A DNA stretch of 64,000 nt, taken from NCBI GenBank assembly GCA_050250915.1, contig JBFWNT010000003.1, positions 170,679-234,678 of the forward strand. The letters are read 5' to 3'. The position numbers and the translations under genes are program-made. The DNA comes from Miltoncostaea sp050250915. GTDB taxonomy: Bacteria; Actinomycetota; Thermoleophilia; Miltoncostaeales; Miltoncostaeaceae. Of this stretch, positions 44,108 through 52,525 are shown one piece after another; position 1 is the first letter of the stretch; every line of letters begins with the position of its first letter. The notes under the pieces are model-generated. The model had not been told where the DNA came from. It made no database searches and worked only from the letters and a program-made list of their open reading frames with translations.

Positions 44108-44136
44108 TTGCCAACTGTTCGTTGGCTAACTATTGT
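44108..44136 (+). promoter_or_regulatory. Promoter with embedded palindromic operator for the MarR-MFS module
   Basis: TTGCCA (44108-44113) and TATTGT (44131-44136), spaced exactly 17 bases, lie just upstream of the MarR ATG at 44144. The perfect inverted repeat GCCAAC-TGTTC-GTTGGC (44110-44126) overlaps the -35 and spacer. This is where an autorepressing MarR dimer would block polymerase. Confidence 0.7.
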
Positions 44137-44143
44137 GGCCTGC

Positions 44144-44605
44144 ATGGCTCCGCCGCTTCCGGCGATCGTCACGCCGCACGACCAGCTGCTGGCTCGCCGC
44201 CTGGCGGTCGCCGGCCGGCTGTTGCGCACCGCCGCCGACGCCGAGCTCGCGCAGCACGGCATCGCCGCGGCCGGCGTGGGCGTGCTGCTGCGCCTGGTGG
44301 ACCAGGACGGGCTGACCCAGGCCCAGATCGCGCGCCTCCAGTCCGTGGAGGCGCCCACGATGTGCCGGCTGATCGACCGGCTGGCGAGGGACGGGATGGT
44401 CGAGCGCCAGGCGGACCCCCAGGACCGCCGCGCGACACGCGTGTACCTGACCGCGCAGGGGCGGGAGACCGCGGCCCGGGGGGCCGCCGTGGTCGCCGAC
44501 CTCGAGGCGCGCGCGTTCGCGGATCTGGAGGAGGACGAGGCCGAGGTCCTGGCCGCGCTCCTCGACCGGGTCATCGACCGGATGGCCCCGGGGGTCCGCG
44601 CGTGA
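44144..44605 (+). CDS. MarR family transcriptional regulator
   Basis: A 153-residue winged-helix repressor: DQLLARRLAVAGRLLRTAADAEL (dimer helix), LTQAQIARLQSVEAPTMCRLIDRLARDGMVE (recognition helices) and the wing DPQDRRATRVYLTAQG. It overlaps the MFS transporter gene as GTGA. MarR proteins release DNA on binding small phenolic or drug-like ligands, so ligand-induced efflux is the expected logic. Confidence 0.92.
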   Translation: MAPPLPAIVTPHDQLLARRLAVAGRLLRTAADAELAQHGIAAAGVGVLLRLVDQDGLTQAQIARLQSVEAPTMCRLIDRLARDGMVERQADPQDRRATRVYLTAQGRETAARGAAVVADLEARAFADLEEDEAEVLAALLDRVIDRMAPGVRA

Positions 44606-46056
44606 GCAGCGCGCGGCCGTCGTCGCCGCGCCTCACCCTCGCCGGCCTGGTCACCGCGGCCATGGCCTTCGCGCTCATGCAGACCTTCCTGATCCCGGCG
44701 CTGCCGAAGCTCCAGGAGGACCTCGGCACGAGCGGGACGTGGGTCACGTGGACGGTCACCGCCTATCTGCTCACCGGCTCCGTGGCGACGCCGCTCATCG
44801 GCCGACTGGGCGACCAGCACGGCAAGGCGAAGCTGATGGTGATCAGCCTCGCGGTGTTCCTGGTCGGCTCCGTCGCGGCGATCTTCGCGTGGAACGTTGC
44901 CTCGCTGATCGTGTTCCGCGCGATCCAGGGGGTCGGCGGCGCGGTGTTCCCGCTGTCGTTCGCGATCATCCGCGACGAGTTCCCGCCGGAGCGCCAGGGC
45001 CAGGCCATGGGCCTGGTGTCGGCGGTGCTCGGCGTCGGCGGCGGGGTGGGGATCGTGGCCAGCGGCCTGATCGTCGACAACCTGTCGTGGCGCTGGCTGT
45101 TCGTGGTCGCGGCGGTCGTCGTGGCCGCCGCCCTGGTGCTGGTGTGGCGCTTCGTGCCCGAGTCGTCGGTGCGGGCGCCCGCGAAGGTGGACGCCTGGGG
45201 CGCGCTGCTGCTGTCGGGCGCGCTCGTGGCCCTGCTCGTGGGCCTGACCGAGGGCCAGGACCTGGGCTGGGCGTCGCCCGCGATCGTGGGGCTGTTCGCC
45301 GCGTCCGTCGTGCTCTTCGTGGTCTGGGGATACGTCGAGCTTCGGGTGGATCAGCCGATGGTGGACATGCGCATGCTGGCGCGCCGCACCGTGCTGTTCA
45401 CGAACCTCACGGCGATGCTGTCGGGCTTCGCCCTCTACATGACGTGGGTGATCCTCCCGACCTTCTACCAGCTGCCCAACGGCCTTCCGGACGCCCTGAA
45501 GGACGTCGCCGACTACGGGTTCGGCACCTCCGTGACGGTCGCGGGCCTCTGGGTGCTCCCGACGTCGCTCTCGATCCTGTTCGCCGGCCCGCTCGGCGGC
45601 GCCCTCGGCAGCCGCTACGGCCAGCGCGGCCCGCTCGTCGCCGGGATGCTCCTGGTGGCGATCGGCTCGGCCGGCATCGCGATGTTCCACGCCGAGCCCT
45701 GGCAGCCGGCGCTGTGGTTCATCCTCTGCGGCATCGGGATCGGCTTCGCCTTCGCCGTCATGCCCAAGCTGATCGTGGACGCCGTCAAGCCCACCGAGAC
45801 CGGCATCGCCACCGGCATGAACACGGTGGTCCGCACCGTCGGCGGCGTCGTGGGCGCCCAGGTGGGCGCCGTGCTGCTGGCGGCGAGCAGCGTCGCCGGG
45901 ACGGGCATCCCCTCCGAGTCGGGCTTCGTCCAGGCGTTCTGGATCGGCGCCGCGGGAGCGGTGGTCGCGGCGGTCGCGGCGATGTTCGTGGGCCCGCGGC
46001 GCGCGCGCCGCGAGACGGCGCCCGCGCCGTCCGTGCTGGCCGCCGACCGGAGCTAG
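44602..46056 (+). CDS. MFS drug-efflux transporter (DHA2-like)
   Basis: A 484-residue multi-spanning transporter with probably 14 membrane helices. Conserved MFS motif A appears as IGRLGDQHGKAKLM after TM2. Motif-C-like glycine-rich stretch: VSAVLGVGGGVGIVASGLIVD. A proton-driven drug exporter is expected from family and from the coupled MarR gene. It ends overlapping the stop of the convergent methyltransferase gene. Confidence 0.92.
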   Translation: MSSARPSSPRLTLAGLVTAAMAFALMQTFLIPALPKLQEDLGTSGTWVTWTVTAYLLTGSVATPLIGRLGDQHGKAKLMVISLAVFLVGSVAAIFAWNVASLIVFRAIQGVGGAVFPLSFAIIRDEFPPERQGQAMGLVSAVLGVGGGVGIVASGLIVDNLSWRWLFVVAAVVVAAALVLVWRFVPESSVRAPAKVDAWGALLLSGALVALLVGLTEGQDLGWASPAIVGLFAASVVLFVVWGYVELRVDQPMVDMRMLARRTVLFTNLTAMLSGFALYMTWVILPTFYQLPNGLPDALKDVADYGFGTSVTVAGLWVLPTSLSILFAGPLGGALGSRYGQRGPLVAGMLLVAIGSAGIAMFHAEPWQPALWFILCGIGIGFAFAVMPKLIVDAVKPTETGIATGMNTVVRTVGGVVGAQVGAVLLAASSVAGTGIPSESGFVQAFWIGAAGAVVAAVAAMFVGPRRARRETAPAPSVLAADRS

Positions 46057-46880
46057 CCGGCGGCCCCGGTCCGGCCGAGCGCGAGGAACGAGGTCACGGC
46101 GGCGGTCAGCCGCCCCGCCGCGGCGGACGTCTCCAGCCCCGTCCGCCACGCCTCGGCCCGCGTCGGCGGCACCACCCCGTCCGCCACCGCCCGCTCCACC
46201 AGGGCGCCGATGCCGAGGAGCATCTCCGCCCGGGGCAGGTCGACGATGACGAGCGTCCGGGCCAGGACCTCGACCTCCCGAAGGCCGGCCGCCGACATCA
46301 GCCGGCGCAGCGAGCGCCCCGCGGCGGGGCTCCGCACCCGCGCCATGGCGACGGCGGCGAGCGCCGTCTCGATCTCCGGGTCGCCCCCGTCGACGACCAT
46401 CGTCCCCCAGTCGGGCTCCGCCGCCAGCACGACGCCGCCGGGGCGCACCACGCGCGCCATCTCGCGGACCACCGCGGCGGGGTCCTCCACGTGCTGGAGG
46501 ACCCGCTCGCAGCGGCAGCCGTCCGCGGTGCCGTCCTCGAGCGGGAGGGACGTGGCGTCGGCCACGTGGAACTCGCCACCCGACCCGGGGGCGCCCTCGG
46601 AGCGCCGCCGGGCCTCGGCGATCATGGACGCGCTCACGTCGACGCCGATCGCGCGGCCCCCGGGGGCGGTGCGCAGCGCCAGCGCCCGCACGTCGTCGCC
46701 CAGGCCGCAGCCCACGTCGACGATCACGGTCCCGGGCCCGGCCTCCAGCAGGTCGAACGACAGCGCCTTCCAGCGGGCGACGGCATCCTCGCTGCCGACC
46801 GCGTCGAGGTACCCGCCGAGCGCGGCGGCGTCCGCGTCGTCCACGTGGGAGAACCCACCGAAGTCGGGGGGGCGTTCCAC
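46053..46880 (-). CDS. Class I SAM-dependent methyltransferase
   Basis: A 275-residue enzyme of the UbiE/COQ5 type. The SAM-binding motif I is VIVDVGCGLGDDVRALA, with the acidic residue of motif II in AIGVDVSASMI, then EFHVADATSLPLEDGTAD and the motif-III-like VVRPGGVVLAAEPDWGTM. A C-terminal helical region of about 110 residues probably forms the substrate lid. Substrate unknown. No obvious functional link to its convergent MFS neighbour. Confidence 0.9.
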   Translation of the reverse strand: MERPPDFGGFSHVDDADAAALGGYLDAVGSEDAVARWKALSFDLLEAGPGTVIVDVGCGLGDDVRALALRTAPGGRAIGVDVSASMIAEARRRSEGAPGSGGEFHVADATSLPLEDGTADGCRCERVLQHVEDPAAVVREMARVVRPGGVVLAAEPDWGTMVVDGGDPEIETALAAVAMARVRSPAAGRSLRRLMSAAGLREVEVLARTLVIVDLPRAEMLLGIGALVERAVADGVVPPTRAEAWRTGLETSAAAGRLTAAVTSFLALGRTGAAG

Positions 46881-46921
46881 GGGGGAAACACTACGGATGC
46901 GGCGACGATGAGGAGGGACGG

Positions 46922-47170
46922 GTGAGGCGCACGCGACGGGCCGCGACCGGGCCGGAGGTCTCGGCGGTGGGGCTCGGCTGCATGGGGATGTCGGACCTGT
47001 ACGGCCACGCCGACCGGGCCGAGGCGGTCGCGACGATCCACGCGGCGCTGGACGTGACCCTCGACGCCGGCGACCTGGCGGCCGTGGAGGCCGCCGTGCC
47101 CCCGGACGCCGCCGCAGGTGACCGCTGCGCCTCCGCCCAGATGGCGCACCTCGACAGCGAGCGCGGATAG
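46922..47170 (+). pseudogene. Aldo/keto reductase remnant with internal in-frame deletion
   Basis: 82 residues from GTG 46922 with AGGAGGG upstream. Residues 1-43 are the start of an aldo/keto reductase (GPEVSAVGLGCMGMSDLYG, AVATIHAALD). Residues 44-82 are the extreme C-terminal end of the same family (DLAAVEAAVPPDAAAGDR, AQMAHLDSER). About 240 central residues, including the catalytic Tyr, Lys and His, are missing, so it cannot be an active reductase. The frame is preserved and the ribosome site is good, so a short peptide may still be made. Confidence 0.8.
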
Positions 47171-47179
47171 GCTCACCCC

Positions 47180-47974
47180 ATGGACCTCGGGCTGCGCGAC
47201 AAGGTGGTGGTGGTGACGGGCGCCAGCCAGGGCATCGGCCTGGCGGTGGCGCGGGCGTTCCGCGAGGAGGGGGCCCTGGTGGTGGCCGGATCGCGGCGCT
47301 CGAGCACCGCGCTGGACGCGCTGGTCGCCGGAGGCGGCGTGGTCCACGAGCCGGTGGACCTGTCGGCGACCGCCGGCGCCGAGGCCCTGGTCGGGCGCGC
47401 GACCGCCGACCACGGGCGGCTCGACGTGCTCGTGAACAACGTCGGCGCCGGGGCCGTCCGCTCGGGCTTCCTCGAGGTGACCGACGAGGAGTGGCAGCGG
47501 ACCATCGACCTGAACCTGCTCGCCGCGGTCCGCTGCTGCCGGGCGGCGCTGCCCGCCCTGACGGACGGTGGCGGGTCGATCGTGAACATCGCCTCGGTCA
47601 ACTCGTTCCAGCCCGACCCGTCGGTGGTCGACTACTGCGTGGCGAAGGCGGCGCTGGCGAGCCTGTCGAAGGTGCTGTCCATGGAGTTCGGCGCCCAGGG
47701 GGTGCGCGTCAACGCCGTCGCGCCCGGCCCCGTGCGGACCCCCTTCTGGGTGGGCCCCGGCGGCGTGGCCGAGCAGATCGAGGCCGCGGCCGGCACCGAC
47801 TTCGCGGGGGCCCTGGAGGTCGCGAAGTCGGCCTGGGGCGGCCTGGCGCTCGACAACTTCTTCACCGAGCCCGAGCAGGTGGCCACGCTGGTCCTGCTGC
47901 TGGCCTCCGACCGCACCGGGAACGTCACCGGCTCCGTCTACGTGACGGACGGCGGCCTCCTGAAGACCCTGTGA
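47180..47974 (+). CDS. Short-chain dehydrogenase/reductase (SDR)
   Basis: A 264-residue classical SDR. Cofactor motif VVVTGASQGIGLAVAR, NNVGAG, catalytic Ser in NIASVNS, and the YxxxK pair in YCVAKAALASLSK. The end LASDRTGNVTGSVYVTDGG is the family's typical C-terminal signature. Substrate unknown. It starts 9 bases after the aldo/keto reductase remnant and overlaps the alpha/beta hydrolase gene as GTGA, so the two probably act in one pathway. Confidence 0.93.
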   Translation: MDLGLRDKVVVVTGASQGIGLAVARAFREEGALVVAGSRRSSTALDALVAGGGVVHEPVDLSATAGAEALVGRATADHGRLDVLVNNVGAGAVRSGFLEVTDEEWQRTIDLNLLAAVRCCRAALPALTDGGGSIVNIASVNSFQPDPSVVDYCVAKAALASLSKVLSMEFGAQGVRVNAVAPGPVRTPFWVGPGGVAEQIEAAAGTDFAGALEVAKSAWGGLALDNFFTEPEQVATLVLLLASDRTGNVTGSVYVTDGGLLKTL

Positions 47975-48846
47975 GCGCGATGGCGGGGTCGATCGCGCAG
48001 ACGACGGCGGGTCCGGTCGAGTACGCGGTGGTCGGCTCCGGGCACCCGGTGCTGGTGCTGCACGGCAGCCCGGGCGGCATCGACCAGGCCGCGATCATGG
48101 CGCGGTTCCTCCCGGACGACCTCCAGGCGGTCCTGGTCTCGCGGCCCGGCTACCTGGGGACGGAGCTCGGCGAGCGCCGGGGCCTGGACGACCAGGCCGG
48201 GCTGATGGTCGCGCTGCTCGACCACCTCGGCATCGACCGCGCCGGGGTGCTCGCGTGGTCGGGCGGCGGCCCCACGGCCTACCGCCTCGCTGCGCTCCAC
48301 CCCGACCGGGTGACGGCCCTCGTGGTGCTCGCCGGCCTCAGCGGGGCCTACACCCTGCCCGCGACGGACGTGGCCGACCGCCTGCTGCTGGGCACGCGCA
48401 CCGGCGCCTGGCTCACGCGCGTGCTGGTGGCCCACGCCCCCGAGAAGGTGGTGGAGGGGACGATCCAGAGCGAGGGCTCGCTGACCGCAGACGAGGCGCG
48501 CGCCCGCGTGGAGGAGATCTTCGCCGACGAGGACAAGCGCCGCTTCGTGCTCGACCTCGCACCCACGGCCAACCACTCGGGGCCGCGCAAGGAGGGGTAC
48601 GAGCACGACCTGGAGCTCTTCGCGGCGATCACCTCGCTCGAGCTCGAGCGGATCCACGCGCCGGTGCTGCTGGTGCAGGGCGGCGCTGACACCGACGTGA
48701 CCCCGGACCACACCGAGCACGCCGCCGCCACCCTCCCGCACGCCGAGGTGATGGTCCTCGAGACCGGGACCCACCTGGCCTTCTACACCCACCCCGACGC
48801 CGCCCGGGCGCAGGCCAGGGCGGCGGAGGTGCTGCGCACCGGCTGA
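47971..48846 (+). CDS. Alpha/beta hydrolase
   Basis: A 291-residue hydrolase. Oxyanion-hole region VLHGSPGGID, nucleophile elbow GVLAWSGGGPTAY with Ser, acid region VLLVQGGADTDVTP and catalytic His in ETGTHLAFYTH. It is likely an esterase, haloalkane dehalogenase-like or C-C hydrolase; the substrate cannot be told. GTG 47971 overlaps the SDR stop. A strong hairpin follows the gene. Confidence 0.9.
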   Translation: MSAMAGSIAQTTAGPVEYAVVGSGHPVLVLHGSPGGIDQAAIMARFLPDDLQAVLVSRPGYLGTELGERRGLDDQAGLMVALLDHLGIDRAGVLAWSGGGPTAYRLAALHPDRVTALVVLAGLSGAYTLPATDVADRLLLGTRTGAWLTRVLVAHAPEKVVEGTIQSEGSLTADEARARVEEIFADEDKRRFVLDLAPTANHSGPRKEGYEHDLELFAAITSLELERIHAPVLLVQGGADTDVTPDHTEHAAATLPHAEVMVLETGTHLAFYTHPDAARAQARAAEVLRTG

Positions 48847-48847
48847 G

Positions 48848-48876
48848 CGGCCCGCCGGCGGGGCGCCGGCGGGCCG
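48848..48876. terminator. Very strong bidirectional GC hairpin
   Basis: A perfect 13-bp stem (CGGCCCGCCGGCG / CGCCGGCGGGCCG) with a 3-base loop sits exactly between the convergent hydrolase and MFS stops. It is the most stable simple hairpin noticed in the window and should work for both transcripts. Confidence 0.7.
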
Positions 48877-48882
48877 GCCGGT

Positions 48883-50325
48883 CTACATCGCGGCGCCGTG
48901 CGCCGGCTGGGCGTCGGCCAGGTCCTGCCGGCGCAGCACGGTCAGCGTCAGGATGATCGCCACCACGGCGAACGCGGACGCCACCCAGAAGGACGCCGAG
49001 AATCCGTCCACCAGCGCCTGGGGCTGGGAGACGCCGTCCTTCACGCTGCTCTCGGTGGTGGTGGTCGACACGGTCGTCAGGATCGCGACGCCCAGGGCGC
49101 CACCGATCTGCTGGCTGGTGTTGATGAGGCCCGAGGCCAGGCCGGCGTCCTGCTGGGTGACGCCCGCCAGGGCCGCGATCGACACCGGCACGAACGAGAA
49201 CCCGAGTCCGACGCCGATCAGCAGGAACCCGCCGAGCAGGTCGGCCGAGTAGGTGCCGTCGACGGAGATCTGGGTGAACCACAGCAGCCCGCCGAGGATC
49301 GTCGCCATGCCGAAGGCGAGGACCGGCTTGACGCCGATCTTCGTCACCAGGGCCTGGGCGACGCCGGAGGCGACCACCGCCGTCAGCGCCACGGCCAGGT
49401 AGCCGACGCCGGTCTTCAGGGCCGAGAACCCGAGCACCTGCTGCATGTAGAGCGACAGCAGGAAGAACATGCTGAACACGATCGTCCCGAGCACGAACCC
49501 GACCATGTTGGCGCCCGCAGGAGTGCGGTTCCTCCAGAAGCGGAGCGGCATGAGCGCGTGCGGGCTGCGCTTCTCGATGATGAGGAACGCGGCCATCAGG
49601 ACAGCCGACGCGACGATCACGCCGATGGTCTCCACGGAGCCCCAGCCCTTGGTGTTCGCCTGCGTCAGGCCGTAGACGAGCAGCAGCAGGCTCGCGGTGA
49701 CGGTGGCGGCGCCCTGCGCGTCGAAGTTGCGGCTCATGCCCTGGACGCGGCTCTCGTTCACGAACCGCGGCACGAAGATGAGCGTGATGATCCCGATCGG
49801 GACATTGATCCAGAACACCCACTCCCACCCGGCGTACTCGGTGAGCACGCCGCCGAGCAGCACGCCGATGGCGGCGCCGGCGCCGGCGATCGCGCCCAGG
49901 ATGCCCAGCGCCTTGTTGCGCTCGGCGCCCTCCTGGAACGTGACCATCGTGATCGAGAACACCGACGGCGCCAGGACGGCCGAGGCGGCGCCCTGGAGCA
50001 GGCGGAAGATGATGAGCATGGTGTCGCTCTGGGCGAGCGCGCAGCAGCCCGAGAAGATGGCGAAGAGCAGGAGACCCACCATGAACAGCCGGCGCCGGCC
50101 GAGCACGTCGCCGGCGCGTCCGCCGAGCAGCAGGAAGCCGCCGAAGGTGAGGCTGTAGCCGCTCACCACCCACTGGAGGTCCTCGGGCGAGAAGCCCAGG
50201 TCGTTCTGGATCGACGGGAGGGCGACGTTCACGATCGAGACGTCGAGCACCACCATCAGGTAGGCGACGCCGAGCACCGCGAGGGCGAGCCAGCGTCGTG
50301 GGTCGGGCGTGGATGACGTGCCCAT
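48883..50325 (-). CDS. MFS multidrug transporter (EmrB/QacA, DHA2 family)
   Basis: A 480-residue transporter with 14 predicted membrane helices. Typical DHA2 marks are VVLDVSIVNVALPSIQNDLG in TM1, LLLGGRAGDVLGRRRLFMVG (motif A), and the glycine-rich AIAGAGAAIGVLLGGVLTEY (motif C, antiporter signature). ATG 50325 has AGAAGGGAA upstream. Expected to expel drugs or metabolites with proton exchange. No regulator gene is attached to it. Confidence 0.93.
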   Translation of the reverse strand: MGTSSTPDPRRWLALAVLGVAYLMVVLDVSIVNVALPSIQNDLGFSPEDLQWVVSGYSLTFGGFLLLGGRAGDVLGRRRLFMVGLLLFAIFSGCCALAQSDTMLIIFRLLQGAASAVLAPSVFSITMVTFQEGAERNKALGILGAIAGAGAAIGVLLGGVLTEYAGWEWVFWINVPIGIITLIFVPRFVNESRVQGMSRNFDAQGAATVTASLLLLVYGLTQANTKGWGSVETIGVIVASAVLMAAFLIIEKRSPHALMPLRFWRNRTPAGANMVGFVLGTIVFSMFFLLSLYMQQVLGFSALKTGVGYLAVALTAVVASGVAQALVTKIGVKPVLAFGMATILGGLLWFTQISVDGTYSADLLGGFLLIGVGLGFSFVPVSIAALAGVTQQDAGLASGLINTSQQIGGALGVAILTTVSTTTTESSVKDGVSQPQALVDGFSASFWVASAFAVVAIILTLTVLRRQDLADAQPAHGAAM

Positions 50326-50463
50326 GGGCGAGTTCCCTTCTCTCGTGCGTGCGAGCGGCACGCTATCCCCCGACGAGGACGGATGCCCGGCATCGGGCGA
50401 CGTGCCTGCAGATGTGACTCGCGGGGGCGGGGATTCGTGACGCGCGCGGGGCCCGCCGCGGCG

Positions 50464-50497
50464 CGGGGGGGGCGGGGCCGCGGCCCCCGCCCCCCGC
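50464..50497 (-). terminator. GC hairpin after the M1 peptidase gene
   Basis: Runs of G then C around CCGCGG (50478-50483) pair as a bulged stem of about 12 base pairs, starting 5 bases beyond the peptidase stop on the minus strand. Likely transcription end for that gene; no T-run. Confidence 0.45.
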
Positions 50498-50501
50498 GGG
50501 C

Positions 50502-51917
50502 TCACCAGGTCGTGGGCTTCGCCGGCTGGTACAGCCAGGTGTGGAAGAACGCGTCCAGATCCCGCCGGGAGACCCGCTCCGCCAGCGCCACGAAGCCGGC
50601 CGTCGTCACGTTGCCGCTGCGGTTCTCGGCGTACCAGCGCCGCAGGATCGCGGAGAACGCGGGGTCGCCCACCTTCACCCGGAGGGCCTGGAGGGTCATC
50701 GCGCCGCGGTCGTACACCGGCCCGGCGAAGAGGTCGGCGGCGTCGCCCGGATCGGCGGGCGGCAGCGTCCAGAACGCGTCGTCGGCGGGCGCCGCGTACA
50801 GCGCGTCGAACCGCGCCTGCGTCGTCGGGCCGCCGGCGTGGGCGCCCCACAGCCACTCGCCGTAGGTCGCGAAGCCCTCGTTGAGCCAGATGTCCGGCCA
50901 CGTGGTGAGCGTGACCGAGTCGCCGTACCACTGGTGGACCAGCTCGTGGGCGAGCGTCGCCTCGTCGGGCGCGCGGTCGAAGTTCGGCTTGGTCTGCGAC
51001 TCGAGCGCGTAGCCGACGTCCGGGGCGTCGTCCACGATCGCGCCGACCGCGTCGAACGGGTACGGCCCGAAAACCCCCCGGAAGTAGCGCACCATCGCGG
51101 GCAGCTTCGCCAGCACCGGCGCCGACGCGGCCGCCTGGGTCGGGTCGACCGCCACGTACGACGGGATGCCGTCGACCTTCGAGATGCTCAGCGAGAAGTT
51201 CCCGAGCGTGGCCGTGGCCAGGTACGTCGCCATCGGGTCGTCCTCGCGCCACATCCACGTGGTCCGCCCGTTGCCCTTCCGGGTGGCGACCAGCCGGCCG
51301 TTCGACATCGCGGTGAGGCCCGCGGGGACCGTGACCGAGATGTCATAGGTGGCCTTGTCGCGCGGGTTGTCGTTCGCCGGGAACCAGCCCGGCGAGCCCT
51401 GCGGCTCACCGACCACGAACGCGCCGTCGGCGGTCGGGACGAAGCCCTCGATGGAGCCGTCCGGGTCCACCACCGGCTCGGGCGTGCCGCCGTACCGCAC
51501 CGCCACCGTGAAGGCGCCGCCGGCCCGGAGCGGACGGGCGGGCGTGATGACCAGCTCCTGCCCGTCGCGCGCCACGACCGCCGGGCGCCCGTCCACGGTC
51601 ACGGCGCTCACCGCGAGGAAGGGCCGCAGGTCCAGGTCGAACCGCGAGAGGGCCTGGGTGGCGCGGGCCTGGATCACCGCGGAGCCGTCGAGCCGGGTGG
51701 CCGCCGGGTCGTAGGCGAGGTCGAGGCGGTAGTGGGAGACGTCGTACCCGCCGTTCCCCGCCAGGGGAAAGAAGGGGTCGCCGAGGCCCGGCGCCCCCGG
51801 GGTCGGCGCCACCGGGGTCGGCGCCACCGGCGGCCCGGCCGCCGCGGCCCCGCCGCCCCCGGCGCCCAGCAGCGCCACGGCGCCCACGATCCCGATTCGT
51901 GCCCGTCGTCCCGTCAT
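50502..51917 (-). CDS. Secreted M1 family metallopeptidase (aminopeptidase N-like)
   Basis: A 471-residue exported zinc aminopeptidase. Signal peptide (RIGIVGAVALLGAGGGGAAAA), a proline-rich linker with repeated PVAPTP, then the N-terminal beta domain (YDVSHYRLDLAYDP). The catalytic domain has the zinc motif ATLAHELVHQWYGD and the downstream NEGFATYGEW glutamate ligand. It lacks the long C-terminal helical domain of full aminopeptidase N, as in many short actinobacterial forms. It probably trims extracellular peptides. Divergent from the MarR gene. Confidence 0.92.
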   Translation of the reverse strand: MTGRRARIGIVGAVALLGAGGGGAAAAGPPVAPTPVAPTPGAPGLGDPFFPLAGNGGYDVSHYRLDLAYDPAATRLDGSAVIQARATQALSRFDLDLRPFLAVSAVTVDGRPAVVARDGQELVITPARPLRAGGAFTVAVRYGGTPEPVVDPDGSIEGFVPTADGAFVVGEPQGSPGWFPANDNPRDKATYDISVTVPAGLTAMSNGRLVATRKGNGRTTWMWREDDPMATYLATATLGNFSLSISKVDGIPSYVAVDPTQAAASAPVLAKLPAMVRYFRGVFGPYPFDAVGAIVDDAPDVGYALESQTKPNFDRAPDEATLAHELVHQWYGDSVTLTTWPDIWLNEGFATYGEWLWGAHAGGPTTQARFDALYAAPADDAFWTLPPADPGDAADLFAGPVYDRGAMTLQALRVKVGDPAFSAILRRWYAENRSGNVTTAGFVALAERVSRRDLDAFFHTWLYQPAKPTTW

Positions 51918-52037
51918 GCGTCATCCCTCCGTGCGGTGGCCGGCTCCGCGCGCCGGGACCGCACGGTCGGCGGATGCTAGTGCGGGCCTCGTCCGCGGCG
52001 CCTCCCCCGCGCGGTCAGGTCGTGCGCATCGGCACAT

Positions 52038-52066
52038 TTGTTCGGTACCAAATCTTTTGGTACCGT
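52038..52066 (+). promoter_or_regulatory. Promoter region with perfect palindromic operator for the second MarR-MFS module
   Basis: The 10-bp arms CGGTACCAAA and TTTGGTACCG around TCT (52043-52065) form a perfect palindrome ending 7 bases before the MarR GTG. TTGTTC (52038-52043) and TACCGT (52061-52066), spaced 17, may be the -35 and -10; the operator would cover the whole promoter. Confidence 0.65.
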
Positions 52067-52072
52067 ACCGTT

Positions 52073-52525
52073 GTGACCTACACCGATCAGACGACCGATC
52101 CGGCCATCGCCGAGGTGCTCGACGCCTTCGCGGAGCTGTCCGCCGCCCAGCGGCGCCTGCGCGGCCGCGACGCGCTGCAGCACGGCGGGCTCAGCTTCGC
52201 CCAGCTGCGCGTGCTGACCGCCCTCGGGGAGGACGACGGGTGCCCGGCGGGCCGCCTGGCGGAGCGCGCCGGCGTGACCCCCGCCACGGTCACCGGGATG
52301 CTCGACATCCTGGAGGACCAGGGCATCGTGACGCGCGCGCGGTCGGAGCACGATCGCCGCGTGGTCATCGCCCGCCTCACCGACGAGGGGCGTGCGATCC
52401 GCGACCACCGGCGCGCCGAGGTGCGCCTCGTGTTCGAGGACGCGCTCGCGACGCTCGACCCCGCCGACCTGGCCGCGGCTCCCCGGGTGCTGCGGCGGCT
52501 CGCGGACGTGATGGAGGGCCTGTGA
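52073..52525 (+). CDS. MarR family transcriptional regulator
   Basis: A 150-residue repressor, start GTG 52073. It shows QLRVLTALGEDDGCPAGRLAERAGVTPATVTGMLDILEDQGIVTR (helix-turn-helix) and the wing SEHDRRVVIARLTDEG. It overlaps the MFS gene as GTGA, and the operator palindrome sits directly upstream. This is the same architecture as the module at 44.1 kb but with a different operator sequence, so the two repressors should not cross-talk. Confidence 0.92.
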   Translation: MTYTDQTTDPAIAEVLDAFAELSAAQRRLRGRDALQHGGLSFAQLRVLTALGEDDGCPAGRLAERAGVTPATVTGMLDILEDQGIVTRARSEHDRRVVIARLTDEGRAIRDHRRAEVRLVFEDALATLDPADLAAAPRVLRRLADVMEGL

